Below, in pieces: positions 1 to 8,624 of a stretch of DNA of 51,873 bases. The translations under genes were made by a program, and so were the position numbers. The notes below the pieces were generated by a model, which saw only the letters and a program-made list of their open reading frames with translations, had not been told where the DNA came from and searched no databases. Numbering within the stretch: the stretch's first letter is position 1; each line of letters begins with the position of its first letter. This stretch comes from Rhodospirillaceae bacterium. Its GTDB lineage: Bacteria > Pseudomonadota > Alphaproteobacteria > DSM-16000 > Inquilinaceae. The DNA lies in the NCBI GenBank assembly GCA_020638595.1, contig JACKIG010000029.1, positions 1 to 51,873 of the forward strand. Reading direction: 5' to 3'.

Positions 1-723
1 CTGCTAGTCGACGCTGGCCTGCGCGACGGCATGCGGGTGCTCGACATCGGCTGTGGCCATGGCGACGTCACCTTGCTGGCAGCCCAACTGGTCGGTGCCG
101 GCGGCCATGTGCTGGGTATCGACCGGGACGAAGGTGCGGTGGTGGCGGCCCGCGCGCGGGCCGCCGGGCTCGGCTTGGCCAATGTCGGCTTCGCCCCCGG
201 CGACCTCGGCGCCCTGTCCATCGACCAGGCCCCCTTCGACGCGGTGATCGGCCGGCGCGTGCTGATGTACCTGCCGGACGTCGTGCAGACCCTGGGCGTG
301 CTGGCAAGGCTGCTGGCCCCGGGCGGCCTGATGGCGTTCCAGGAACACGACTCGTCCGGCATGCCCATCTGCGCCACGCCGATGCCCCTGCACACCCGGG
401 CCAGCGGCTGGATGTGGCAGACGGTCGCCCACGAGGGCGGCGACATCCGGATCGGCCTGCATCTGCGGGACGCGCTGATGCGCGCGGGCCTCCGGGTCGA
501 AGCCGTGCGCGCCCAGGCCACCATCATCACGCCCGAACAGCCCCATCGGATCACCGACATCGTGCGTGCGATGCTGCCTCGCATGGTCGCAGCCGGTGTC
601 ACCACCGCCGAGGAAATCGACGTCGACACCCTGGATGCCCGCTTGGCCGCAGAGCGCGAAACCACAAACGGCGCGTGTATCTGGGAGCTCATCTTCGGCG
701 CCTGGGCCCGGAAACCGCGCTGA
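1..723 (+). CDS. SAM-dependent class I methyltransferase, 5' end outside window
   Basis: The reading frame is open from base 1, ten codons before the first in-window ATG at 31, so the start lies upstream. A class I methyltransferase motif I (VLDIGCGHGDVTLLAA) sits at the beginning. It is followed by an acidic residue after the second strand (GIDRDEG), then a motif-IV-like segment (FDAVIGRRVLMYLPD) and a post-IV GGLMAFQEHD. The fold is the UbiE/Methyltransf_25 type and would be cytosolic. The substrate cannot be told. The gene ends at a TGA and is followed at once by the large palindrome at 746-1041. The family call is secure and the specific reaction is unknown. Confidence 0.85.
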   Translation: MLVDAGLRDGMRVLDIGCGHGDVTLLAAQLVGAGGHVLGIDRDEGAVVAARARAAGLGLANVGFAPGDLGALSIDQAPFDAVIGRRVLMYLPDVVQTLGVLARLLAPGGLMAFQEHDSSGMPICATPMPLHTRASGWMWQTVAHEGGDIRIGLHLRDALMRAGLRVEAVRAQATIITPEQPHRITDIVRAMLPRMVAAGVTTAEEIDVDTLDARLAAERETTNGACIWELIFGAWARKPR

Positions 724-745
724 CGTTGCGGTGTCATTGTTTATG

Positions 746-1041
746 TCGGGGACACAATACTTAACTCTGCGATGCGGGGGGCATGTGATCTTGGGGGCAG
801 GTCTCGGGGGTGGATCTCGGGAACAGATCTCGGGAACAGATCTCGGGAACAGATCTCGGGAACAGATCTCGGGAACAGATCTCGGGGACATAATACTTAA
901 TTTGCTGTGGCAAATTAAGTATTATGTCCCCGAGATATACCCCGAGATATACCCCGAGATCTGTTCCCGAGATCCACCCCCGAGACCTGCCCCCAAGATC
1001 ACATGCCTCCCGCATCGCAGAGTTAAGTATTGTGTCCCCGA
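746..1041. repeat. Large compound inverted repeat with nested tandem units
   Basis: The left arm 746-904 and right arm 911-1041 are near-perfect reverse complements around a 6-nt centre (905-910). A 19-bp motif, TCGGGGACAYAATACTTAA, occurs four times: 746-764 and 882-900 on the plus strand, 915-933 and 1023-1041 inverted. The arms differ by 28 nt because the short repeat units inside them differ in number and sequence: five 13-bp units on the left, against one 13-bp and two 12-bp units on the right. The element lies between two plus-strand genes and could form a very long hairpin or cruciform. From memory, GGGGACATAATACTTAA-type motifs occur near REP-associated (Y1) transposases, but no transposase gene is present here. 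Confidence 0.9.
814..878 (+). repeat. Five tandem 13-bp repeats inside the palindrome
   Basis: The unit ATCTCGGGAACAG is repeated five times without interruption (814-826, 827-839, 840-852, 853-865, 866-878). The opposite arm carries one such unit plus two variant 12-bp units, ATCTCGGGGTAT on the minus strand. Copy-number change by slippage in one arm explains the unequal arm lengths. There are no spacers, so it is not a CRISPR array. Confidence 0.92.
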
Positions 1042-1063
1042 AATAAGCAACGGAGGCCTGCCG

Positions 1064-1495
1064 ATGGACAAGGACTATCGCCACGCGATCGTCGTGGAAC
1101 GCCCCGTGGACCAGGCCTTTGCCCTGTTCACGCCGAAGGGCGAGGAGGCATGGGTTCCGGGCTGGAGGCCCACCTATGTCCGGCCCGCGAGCGGCGAGAC
1201 CTGCCGGGACATGGTGTTCATGACCGGCGAGGGTGCGGAAACGACGATCTGGACCTGCCTGTGCTGGCAGCCCGAGCAGTGGCATGTCCGCTATCTGCGG
1301 GTCACGCCCAACTCCCGCGTCGCCTTCGTCACCGTGCGCTGCCATCCCGAAGGCCCGGCGCGCACCCGTGTCGCCGTCACCTATGAGATGGTGGCCCTGT
1401 CGGACGACGGGCGGTCGTTCCTGGCCGGGCTGTCGGAGGACGAGTTCGCACGCTCGATCGACGCATGGTCGGACATGATCGCGGCCATGGCCTGA
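1064..1495 (+). CDS. SRPBCC (START/Bet v1-like) family protein
   Basis: A 143-residue protein. The ATG at 1064 follows a GGAGG at 1052-1056 and matches the start of a typical SRPBCC domain. The pattern begins with a first strand and 'F-alpha' segment (VVERPVDQAFALFTPKGEEAW), then a W-rich region, then antiparallel strands and a C-terminal helix (FARSIDAWSDMIAAMA). The family binds hydrophobic ligands or acts as polyketide cyclase/dehydrase-like proteins; no ligand can be named. The same frame stays open upstream through the palindrome to 566, but that translation is repeat-derived and I exclude it. Confidence 0.75.
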   Translation: MDKDYRHAIVVERPVDQAFALFTPKGEEAWVPGWRPTYVRPASGETCRDMVFMTGEGAETTIWTCLCWQPEQWHVRYLRVTPNSRVAFVTVRCHPEGPARTRVAVTYEMVALSDDGRSFLAGLSEDEFARSIDAWSDMIAAMA

Positions 1496-1522
1496 GCCCC
1501 TGCGCCGCGGGCCGGCCTTCCG

Positions 1523-1693
1523 TCAGGGGTCGGCGTGGGCCAGTGCCTCCCGCGCGATGCGGGCGATGTTTTCCAGCCGCACCAGGATCTCGTTCCGGCA
1601 CAGGGCATGTCCGGCCAGCCGGGCCTCGCGAACGATCGCCTCCAGCGCGTCCTCGAGTTCGGCCGCGGTGCCGGGCTGCGCTGCGGGGGGCAT
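1523..1693 (-). CDS. Small conserved-looking protein, 56 aa
   Basis: A short ATG-to-TGA frame reading MPPAAQPGTAAELEDAL at the start and IAREALAHADP at the end, without low-complexity runs. It begins 17 nt after the stop of the minus-strand membrane protein at 1711, is preceded by a GGGGGA run, and so looks like the second gene of a two-gene operon. The composition predicts a single amphipathic helical protein (many Ala, Glu, Arg, Leu). I recognise no family. It could be a non-coding gap, but frame quality and spacing favour a real gene. Confidence 0.55.
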   Translation of the reverse strand: MPPAAQPGTAAELEDALEAIVREARLAGHALCRNEILVRLENIARIAREALAHADP

Positions 1694-1710
1694 TCGCACG
1701 GTCCCCCGTG

Positions 1711-2145
1711 TCAGGCGACGACCTCGACCGGCCTGCGCCGCCGACGCAGCCCGTCGACGATGCCGATCGCAATGGCGACATAGGCCGCGACGAACAGCAG
1801 GTAATAGCCGAAAGCCGCCGGTGCGCCGGCGAACGGCGGAAAAGCGGCCGGCACCTCCACGTCGGCCAGCAGGTGGCCGCTGTTGTGGTAGGCATAGGTC
1901 GGATAGACGCAGTAGAGGAACGCCAGCGGCGCCAGCCCCGGCAGGTCATCCGTCAGCGCGCAGGCCAGCATTCCGGCGATCAGAACCCAGCTGATGATGA
2001 AGACGTAGTTGACGCCCGGCGTCTCGCCGCTGATCTGGAAAAGCGACAGGCCCTGCTCCCCCGATTCCAGGAACGGCAGGAAGAAGGCGGCAGCAGCCAC
2101 AGCAACCGCGATCAGCCCAAGGATATGCATTGCCGATCTCGACAT
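1711..2145 (-). CDS. Small integral membrane protein, about 4 TM segments
   Basis: A 144-residue protein starting at the ATG at 2145, eight nt after a GAAGGGG ribosome-binding site; an upstream in-frame extension has no such site. Hydrophobic segments fall at roughly residues 8-26, 47-65, 72-85 and 112-132, and the tail ends in an Arg-rich cytoplasmic stretch (GLRRRRRPVEVVA). I recognise no characterised family. It is divergent from the MaoC-like gene at 2291, so the 145 bp between them should hold both promoters. Confidence 0.65.
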   Translation of the reverse strand: MSRSAMHILGLIAVAVAAAAFFLPFLESGEQGLSLFQISGETPGVNYVFIISWVLIAGMLACALTDDLPGLAPLAFLYCVYPTYAYHNSGHLLADVEVPAAFPPFAGAPAAFGYYLLFVAAYVAIAIGIVDGLRRRRRPVEVVA

Positions 2146-2290
2146 GGGCGGGGCCCCTTCCACCAGCGTCAGCGCAGGGTCGGACTCTACGGTACGCCGG
2201 GCGCGCTGACCAGCCATCCCGCAGGGTGGCCTGCCGGGGCATTATGGTGTATATGCACGCAGATCCGGATACGCAGGAGCGCGGGCGCGC

Positions 2291-2752
2291 ATGGATGCAC
2301 TGTATTTCGAGGATTTCCAGGTCGGCCGCCGGTTCACCACGATCGGGGTGACGCTGACGGAGGCCGAGATCATCCATTTCGCCCTGGTCTACGACCCGCA
2401 GCCGTTCCACACGGATGTGGAGGCGGCGCTGCGCTCGCCCTTCGGCGGGCTGATCGCCTCGGGCTTCCAGACCATGGCGCTGGTGTTCCGCCTGTTCGCC
2501 CAGACCGGCGTGCTGGCGGCGGCCAGCATCGGCGGCTCCGGCATGGACGAGATCCGCTGGTATGCGCCGGTGCGCCCGGGCGATACGCTGCGGGCCGAGG
2601 TCGAGGTGATCGAGCAGCGGCCGTCGTCCTCCCGCGACGACCGCGGCTATGTCCGCTTTCGCTATTCCGGGTTCAACCAGCACGGCGAACGGGTGTTGAG
2701 CTTCATCGGCAACCAGCTGCTGCTGCGCCGGGGGGCGGTCGCGGACGCATAG
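2291..2752 (+). CDS. MaoC-like (R)-specific enoyl-CoA hydratase family protein
   Basis: A 153-residue single hot-dog domain. The hydratase 2 signature is present as YDPQPFHTD, giving the catalytic Asp35 and His40, followed by the SPFGGLIASGFQTMAL loop typical of MaoC dehydratases. Enzymes of this family hydrate enoyl-CoA or remove water from 3-hydroxyacyl-CoA. The substrate here is not determined. It is a single-gene unit, separated by 110 bp from serC. Confidence 0.85.
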   Translation: MDALYFEDFQVGRRFTTIGVTLTEAEIIHFALVYDPQPFHTDVEAALRSPFGGLIASGFQTMALVFRLFAQTGVLAAASIGGSGMDEIRWYAPVRPGDTLRAEVEVIEQRPSSSRDDRGYVRFRYSGFNQHGERVLSFIGNQLLLRRGAVADA

Positions 2753-2862
2753 CCGGCCCGCCGTCGCTGTTGACCCGCGGGCGGGCTCGGTTATGTTCGC
2801 GCCAATTCCCCTATTGATGGAGCGGACGGCCCCTTGGCCCCGCACGAACCCATGGACCCGAC

Positions 2863-4017
2863 ATGAACAAGCCGAATGTGCGGCCGGAGCGCGCGGAGTT
2901 CTCCTCCGGCCCGTGCGCCAAGCGGCCGGGATGGAGCCTGGAGGCCCTGGCGGACGCACCCCTGGGCCGGTCCCACCGTGCGGCCGTCGGCAAGAGCCGG
3001 CTGGCCGAGGTGATCGCCCGCAGCAAGGCGCTGCTGGGCCTGCCGGAGGGCTACCGTCTCGCCATCGTCCCCGGCTCGGACACGGGGGCCATGGAAATGG
3101 CCATGTGGTCGCTGCTGGGCGCCCGCGGCGTCGACATGCTGGCGTGGGAGAGCTTCGGCGACGGCTGGCTGAGCGACGTGGCCAAGCAGCTGAAGCTGGC
3201 CGATGTCCGCGCGCTGAAGGCCGACTATGGCCGGCTGCCGGACCTTGCGGCCGTCGACCCGGCCCGCGACGTCGTCTTCACCTGGAACGGCACGACCTCG
3301 GGCGTGCGCGTGCCCGACGGCGACTGGATCGCCGCCGATCGCGAGGGGCTGACGATCTGCGACGCGACATCCGCGGTCTTCGCCATGGACATCCCATGGG
3401 ACCGCATCGATGTGGCCACGTGGTCGTGGCAGAAGGTGCTGGGCGGCGAGGCTGCGCACGGCATGCTGGCCCTGGGCCCACGCGCGGTGGCGCGCCTGGA
3501 ATCCCACCAGCCGGCCTGGCCCATGCCCAAGGTGTTCCGCCTGACCAAGGGCGGCAAGCTGATCGAGGGCGTCTTCAAGGGCGAGACCATCAACACGCCG
3601 TCGATGCTGGCGACCGAGGATGCACTGGACGGCCTGCGCTGGGCCGAAGGCATCGGCGGGCTGCCGGCCCTGATCGCACGGTCGCAGGCCAACCTGGCTG
3701 CGGTCGCCGACTGGGTCGCCGCCACCCCCTGGGTCGATTTCCTGGCGGAGGTGCCGGAAACCCGCTCGTCCACCTCCATCTGCCTGAAGATCGTCGACCC
3801 CTGGTTCCTGGCCCTGGACGACGCCAAGCGACCGGCCGTGCCCAAGGCGATGGCCAAGCGGCTGGAGGACGAAGGCGTGGCCTTCGACATCAACGGCTAC
3901 CGCGACGCCCCCCCGGGCCTGCGCATCTGGGGCGGGGCGACGGTGGAGCGGTCGGACATCGCCGCCCTCTTGCCCTGGCTCGACTGGGCCTATGCCGCGG
4001 TCAAGGCGGCGGACTGA
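2863..4017 (+). CDS. serC: Phosphoserine aminotransferase
   Basis: A 384-residue PLP enzyme converting 3-phosphohydroxypyruvate and glutamate to O-phosphoserine and 2-oxoglutarate. The sequence is the shorter SerC form common in alphaproteobacteria: N-terminal FSSGPCAKRPGW, a cofactor loop GSDTGAMEMAMW near residue 71, and the Schiff-base Lys191 in ATWSWQKVLGGEAAHG. The full family length is present. It lies 74 bp before serA on the same strand, so both steps from phosphoglycerate to phosphoserine are in one operon; the SerB phosphatase is not in the window. Confidence 0.95.
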   Translation: MNKPNVRPERAEFSSGPCAKRPGWSLEALADAPLGRSHRAAVGKSRLAEVIARSKALLGLPEGYRLAIVPGSDTGAMEMAMWSLLGARGVDMLAWESFGDGWLSDVAKQLKLADVRALKADYGRLPDLAAVDPARDVVFTWNGTTSGVRVPDGDWIAADREGLTICDATSAVFAMDIPWDRIDVATWSWQKVLGGEAAHGMLALGPRAVARLESHQPAWPMPKVFRLTKGGKLIEGVFKGETINTPSMLATEDALDGLRWAEGIGGLPALIARSQANLAAVADWVAATPWVDFLAEVPETRSSTSICLKIVDPWFLALDDAKRPAVPKAMAKRLEDEGVAFDINGYRDAPPGLRIWGGATVERSDIAALLPWLDWAYAAVKAAD

Positions 4018-4091
4018 ACAGCCACGCAGGGGGGACCCCGGCGATGACGCCGCCCCCCATCCTTTCCCGACATCGACGCTGAGGATGCGCC

Positions 4092-5669
4092 ATGCCGAAG
4101 GTGCTGATTTCCGATGAACTGAGCCCGGCCGCGGTGGAGATCTTCGCCCACCGCGGCGTCGAGGCCGACCTCAAGCCCGGCCTCAAGCCGGATGAGCTGA
4201 AGGCCATCCTTGCCGGCTATGACGGGCTGGCCATCCGGTCCGCCACCAAGGTGACGGCTGACCTCTTGCAGGCCGCCGGCGCCCTGAAGGTGATCGGCCG
4301 CGCCGGCATCGGCGTCGACAACGTCGACGTCCCGGCGGCCACCGCCAAGGGCATCGTCGTGATGAACACGCCCTTCGGCAACTCCGTCACCACGGCGGAG
4401 CACGCGATTGCCATGATGTTCAGCCTAGCCCGCCAGATCCCGCGGGCCGACGCCTCCACCCAGGCCGGCAAGTGGGAGAAGTCGAAGTTCATGGGCATGG
4501 AGCTGTTCAACAAGACGCTGGGCATCATCGGCTGCGGCAATATCGGCGCCATCGTCGCCGACCGGGCGCGCGGCCTGAAGATGCGCGTCATCGCCTACGA
4601 TCCCTACCTGTCGGCCGAGCGGGCGGTGGACCTGGGCGTGGAGAAGGTGGAGCTGGACGAGCTGTTCCGCCGCGCCGACGTCATCACCCTGCACGTGCCG
4701 AAGACCGATGCCACCCGCAACATGATCAACGCCGCCGCGCTCGCCCGGATGAAGCCGGGGGTGCGCATCGTCAACTGCGCCCGCGGCGGGCTGGTGGTGG
4801 AGACGGACCTGCGCGCGGCGCTGGACAGCGGCCATGTCGCCGGCGCCGCCTTCGACGTCTTCGAGACCGAGCCGGCGAAGTCGAGCCCGCTGTTCGGGCA
4901 TCCGTCGGTGATCTGCACCCCGCATCTCGGCGCCTCCACCGCGGAAGCGCAGGAGAACGTGGCCCTGCAGGTGGCCGAACAGATGTCGGACTACCTCTTG
5001 ACCGGCGCCGTCAGCAATGCGCTGAACATGCCGTCCGTCAGCGCGGAGGAGGCACCGCGCCTGCGCCCCTATCTGCGCCTGGCCGAACAGCTGGGCAGCT
5101 TCGCCGGCCAGATCACCGAGAGCGCCATCGAGGCGGTGAATTTCGAATTCCAGGGCGAGGTGGCGGAGCTGAACTGCCGCCCGATTGCCGCCATCGCACT
5201 GACCGGGGTGCTAGCGCCGCTGCTGGCCAATGTCAACATGGTTTCCGCCCCCACGGTGGCGCGCGAGCGCGGCATCGCCATCAGCGAGACCAAGCGCGAG
5301 CGCTGCGACGCCTACCACACCCTGATCCGCGTAACGTTGAAGACGGAGCGGCGGACGCGCAGCATCGCCGGCACCCTGTTCGACGGCGAGCGCCCGCGCA
5401 TCGTCGAGATCGAGAGCGTGCCCCTGGAAGCCGAGGTGACGAACCACATGCTGTTCGTCCGCAACCTCGACCGTCCCGGCCTGATCGGCCATCTGGGCAC
5501 CATTCTGGGCGACGCCAACGTCAACATCGCCAGCTTCCACCTGGGCCGCCACCGCGCCGGCGAGGACGCCGTCGCCCTGGTGGCCGTCGACGAGCCCCTG
5601 TCGGAAGACCTGCTGGCCCGCGTATCCCAGCTGCCCAACGTGCTGATGGCCCGATCGCTGCGGTTCTAG
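4092..5669 (+). CDS. serA: D-3-phosphoglycerate dehydrogenase (long type, ACT domain)
   Basis: A 525-residue NAD-dependent enzyme for the first committed step of serine synthesis. The Rossmann motif LGIIGCGNIG is at about 143-152, and the catalytic triad is Arg231 (NCARGG), Glu260 (DVFETEP) and His278 (CTPHLGAST). The C-terminal half holds the intervening ASB domain (about 315-450) and an ACT domain (about 452-525, starting near LFVRNLDRPGLIGHLG), which in this family binds serine for feedback control. The start follows an AGGATGCGCC-type site and conserved N-terminal PKVLISD. It pairs with serC upstream. Confidence 0.96.
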   Translation: MPKVLISDELSPAAVEIFAHRGVEADLKPGLKPDELKAILAGYDGLAIRSATKVTADLLQAAGALKVIGRAGIGVDNVDVPAATAKGIVVMNTPFGNSVTTAEHAIAMMFSLARQIPRADASTQAGKWEKSKFMGMELFNKTLGIIGCGNIGAIVADRARGLKMRVIAYDPYLSAERAVDLGVEKVELDELFRRADVITLHVPKTDATRNMINAAALARMKPGVRIVNCARGGLVVETDLRAALDSGHVAGAAFDVFETEPAKSSPLFGHPSVICTPHLGASTAEAQENVALQVAEQMSDYLLTGAVSNALNMPSVSAEEAPRLRPYLRLAEQLGSFAGQITESAIEAVNFEFQGEVAELNCRPIAAIALTGVLAPLLANVNMVSAPTVARERGIAISETKRERCDAYHTLIRVTLKTERRTRSIAGTLFDGERPRIVEIESVPLEAEVTNHMLFVRNLDRPGLIGHLGTILGDANVNIASFHLGRHRAGEDAVALVAVDEPLSEDLLARVSQLPNVLMARSLRF

Positions 5670-5677
5670 AGCCTGAG

Positions 5678-5704
5678 CCGATGACGTCGCATCGACGTCA
5701 TCGG
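5678..5704. terminator. 12-bp perfect stem between convergent serA and histidine kinase gene
   Basis: CCGATGACGTCG (5678-5689) pairs with CGACGTCATCGG (5693-5704) across a 3-nt loop, nine nt after the serA stop and 45 nt before the end of the convergent kinase gene. There is no clear T-tract, so it may be a bidirectional stem that protects 3' ends, or part of a repeat: just downstream, 5710-5724 reads AGAGCAGGATTCAGA, a motif also seen around 38474 and 39837. Confidence 0.5.
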
Positions 5705-5749
5705 TGAATAGAGCAGGATTCAGATCGTAACGCCGGCGGGCACCGACGC

Positions 5750-7366
5750 TTACGCGAGGTGTCCGCTCAGCACCGGCCCGTCGTCATCCGCGTGCGGCGG
5801 GTCGTCGTGGCCCAGGCCCTTGGTCGGCGGGCGCCGCAGCGGCAGGGTCACGGTGACGGTGGTGCCCTGCCCGATGGCGCTGTCGATATCGAGGTGGCCG
5901 TGGTGGCCGTCGACCAGCCGCCGGCAGAGCGCCAGCCCGAGGCCCAGCCCGCGGCCCTCCACCGCGCGGAAGGGGCTGTCCTCCGCCCGCTCGAAGGCCT
6001 GGCCGACCAGGCTCAGCGCCCCGGGCGGGATACCCACCCCGGTGTCGCGCACGATGACGGCCACGGCATCGTCGCGCTTCTCGACGATGACGGTCACTGC
6101 GCCGCCGGGCGGCGTGAACTTCAGCGCGTTGTCGACCAGGTTGGCGATGACGCGGCGGACCGCCTGCGGATCGGCTTCGATCGGCGGCAGCCCCTCCGGA
6201 CACAGCAGCGACAGGGCAAGGCCGCCGGCTTCCGCACGCTGGCGCAACCCGTCGACCACGACCCCGGCCTCGCGTTCGACCATCACGCGGGCGGCGCGAA
6301 GCTCCTTCGATCCGGCCTCGATGGCGGAGAAGTCCAGCACGTCGTTGATCAGGTCGCGCAGCATGCAGGCGCTGGCATGGATGTCGCTGGCGTAGGACTG
6401 GTAGCGGCGGTTGCCGAGATCGCCGAACAGCTCCGACTTCATCACTTCGGCGAAGCCGATGATGGCGTTCAGCGGTGTCTTCAGCTCGTGGCTCATGGTG
6501 GCCAGGAACCGGCTCTTGGAGCGGCTGGAGATGCGCGCAGCGGTGAACGCCGCCTCCAGCTCGCGGTTCTTCTGCCGCAGGGCCGAGAGGGCGGCGCTCA
6601 ACTGCCGTTCGGAGATCTGCATGCGGCGCATCGCGCCGACCTGCTTGGACACATCGGTGCCGCTGCCGCGGTAGCCGATGAACGACCCGGTCTCGCGGTC
6701 GAAGGCCGGCACGCCGCTGATCAGCTGCGGAAAGACCTCGCCCGACGGGCGCCGCACATGGAATTCGAAATCGCGGAAGGGCTGCCGGTCCTGGAATTCC
6801 GCGATCTCGCTCAGGTCGGCGGCATCCCCATGGGTGATCTGGCCGAATTCCGAGAAGCGATGGCCGATGAAGAACTGCGCGGGCCAGCCGGCGATGTAGG
6901 TCAGCCGCTCCGACAGATAGGTGACAACGCCCGTCGCATCGGTTTCCCACACCCAGTCTGCGGAACAGGCCAGGAAGTCGTTCAGCCGCTCTTCCGCCTG
7001 CCGCGCCTTTTCCAGCGCCTTCAGGCTGGCCTGCACGTCGCTGAGCAGGGTGACGTACAGCCCCTGCGAACGCCCGCCGTCGTTCAACGGGAAACAGGTG
7101 ATGTTCATGTCCGGCCCGGCGGGGTCCGCCAGGTAGCGCGACGTGATCGAGCCGCCGTGACCGTTGATCTCCGCGATGGCGAGGCCGACATGCGACCGGA
7201 ACGCCGCCATTTTCGCGTTTTCGGGGGCGCTCTCGGGGGCATTGTCGTTGCTGATGCCGAGCAGCTGCCGGAAGGGCCGGTTGGTGTAGACGAGGTTGAC
7301 GGCGCGATCGACGATCGACATCGGCGGCAGCGCGAGGTCAAGCAGCTTCCGAGCCTCGGTCGTCAT
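5750..7366 (-). CDS. PAS-domain sensor histidine kinase
   Basis: A 538-residue soluble kinase with no obvious TM segment. I chose ATG 7366 because AGAAGGGG lies about six nt upstream; ATG 7372 is too close to that site. A degenerate PAS covers about 15-115 and a second PAS with PAC covers 130-245 (SADWVWETDATG, GYRGSGTDVS). HisKA follows with phospho-acceptor His293 in FLATMSHELKTPLN. The HATPase_c has an N box (VIANLVDNALKF), G1 (DTGVGIP) and G2 (GRGLGLGLAL). It has no attached receiver and no adjacent canonical response regulator. It sits 76 bp after the DUF2336 gene on the same strand and is probably co-transcribed with it. Confidence 0.92.
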   Translation of the reverse strand: MTTEARKLLDLALPPMSIVDRAVNLVYTNRPFRQLLGISNDNAPESAPENAKMAAFRSHVGLAIAEINGHGGSITSRYLADPAGPDMNITCFPLNDGGRSQGLYVTLLSDVQASLKALEKARQAEERLNDFLACSADWVWETDATGVVTYLSERLTYIAGWPAQFFIGHRFSEFGQITHGDAADLSEIAEFQDRQPFRDFEFHVRRPSGEVFPQLISGVPAFDRETGSFIGYRGSGTDVSKQVGAMRRMQISERQLSAALSALRQKNRELEAAFTAARISSRSKSRFLATMSHELKTPLNAIIGFAEVMKSELFGDLGNRRYQSYASDIHASACMLRDLINDVLDFSAIEAGSKELRAARVMVEREAGVVVDGLRQRAEAGGLALSLLCPEGLPPIEADPQAVRRVIANLVDNALKFTPPGGAVTVIVEKRDDAVAVIVRDTGVGIPPGALSLVGQAFERAEDSPFRAVEGRGLGLGLALCRRLVDGHHGHLDIDSAIGQGTTVTVTLPLRRPPTKGLGHDDPPHADDDGPVLSGHLA

Positions 7367-7442
7367 GGCCATCCCCTTCTGGCATACCGTGACTGGGCGG
7401 TGTGACTGCACCCCACCGGCGGCGGGGCGGTTGCGTGCCGGC

Positions 7443-8624
7443 TCACGGCACGATCCCCCGTCGCCCGCCGGCATGCTGCCGGGGTGGCACGTCCTTCTCT
7501 TCAAGCGCCTCGATGGCATCCAGGTATTCGGGGTGGCGCCGCCACACCGACAAGGCGCGCGCCGCATGATCGGGCCGCGTCTCGTCGAACAGGTTCATGA
7601 TGTGCTGCAGGCGCTGCGGCGGCATGCTGGGCTGTTCGCCGAAGGCGCTCTGTATCAGCATGAACAGGGTGCCGAAGTCGTTCCTGTCGACGCGGTTGGC
7701 GCGGCAGATCATCGCCAGGCTTTCGCCGTCGCCGTCCAGGACGATGCGGCGGATGGCCCGTTCCGGCAGGTCGGCGTAGCGGGCGAAGAGACCGACAAAG
7801 ACCGGGATCCGGCCCGAGCGGAGCAGCCTGATCAACAGCGACGGCCCGACCTCCGTCGCGTCGGCGATGCCGTTCACCAGCGCGTCCGTGGCACTGCGGC
7901 CCGCGCTGCCGGCCCGCCGCGCCGCCGTTGCGGTGCCTTCGGCATCCACGGTCGCTTCCACGGCCATGTCCAGCCGGTCGGCATCGACAGCATAGTGGCG
8001 CAGCAGATGTTCTCGCAGGGCGGCAGAAACCCACCAGTACATGCGCATGGCCAGGTCCGCCGGCACGTCGCTGCGCAGCAGCAGCGGCCGCTGGAAGCGG
8101 TCGACGCGCTGGGATTCGACGACCAGGTATTCCAAGGCCGCCCGCGACAGCTCGGCATTGGCATTGCCCAGCAGGCTCTCGATCACATCGGCGTCGCCGG
8201 TGGCCACCAGCGCATCCGTCACCGTGCCCGACAGCGACCGCCGCATGGTGATCGCCAGCCAGTGCTCGCGCCCGCGCTGCCTGATCACGTCCACCAGCTG
8301 CGGGTCCTGCAGGGCCGGACTGCCCCGCAGGATCGGCCCGGCGATCTCGATCTCGTCATTGGCAAGCAGGGCAATCAGTTCGGGCGGCGCGTCATCGCTG
8401 TCCTTCAGGCGGTCCGCCAGCCCCTTGCGCAACGCGAATTCCACATCGCGGATCAGGTCGCGCAAAATACCCGTCATCAGCGAACGCTCGCGCTCGCTGA
8501 TGCGCGTCTCTTCGGACAGGAAAAGGTCGACCACGTTGCTGAACAGAACCTGCCGGCTGGCACGGCGACGATCCCGTGCCAGTTCAATCAGAGCGTCAAT
8601 GGTCGTCTCATTCTCGCCCGGCAT
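7443..8624 (-). CDS. DUF2336 domain-containing protein
   Basis: A 393-residue helical, HEAT-like protein. The order of segments matches DUF2336 proteins of alphaproteobacteria: an N-terminal helical part with LFSNVVDLFL and RERSLMTGILRDLIRDVE, a middle part with ELIALLANDEIEIAGPIL, and a C-terminal half with YWWVSAALREHLL. Such proteins are common beside two-component genes, and this one lies just upstream of a histidine kinase, so an adaptor or regulatory role is likely but inferred. It starts at ATG 8624. The 250-bp AT-rich segment upstream is the probable promoter region for this gene and the kinase. Confidence 0.8.
   Translation of the reverse strand: MPGENETTIDALIELARDRRRASRQVLFSNVVDLFLSEETRISERERSLMTGILRDLIRDVEFALRKGLADRLKDSDDAPPELIALLANDEIEIAGPILRGSPALQDPQLVDVIRQRGREHWLAITMRRSLSGTVTDALVATGDADVIESLLGNANAELSRAALEYLVVESQRVDRFQRPLLLRSDVPADLAMRMYWWVSAALREHLLRHYAVDADRLDMAVEATVDAEGTATAARRAGSAGRSATDALVNGIADATEVGPSLLIRLLRSGRIPVFVGLFARYADLPERAIRRIVLDGDGESLAMICRANRVDRNDFGTLFMLIQSAFGEQPSMPPQRLQHIMNLFDETRPDHAARALSVWRRHPEYLDAIEALEEKDVPPRQHAGGRRGIVP

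Noticed and set aside
814..878. Regular short repeats that could suggest a CRISPR array
   Set aside because: The 13-bp units are contiguous, have no spacers and are mirrored in the opposite arm of a palindrome; no cas genes are present.
566..1063. Long open frame joined to the SRPBCC gene through the palindrome
   Set aside because: The translated part is repeat-derived (recurrent SREQISGTDLG-like units), and the proper ribosome-binding site and domain start are at 1064.
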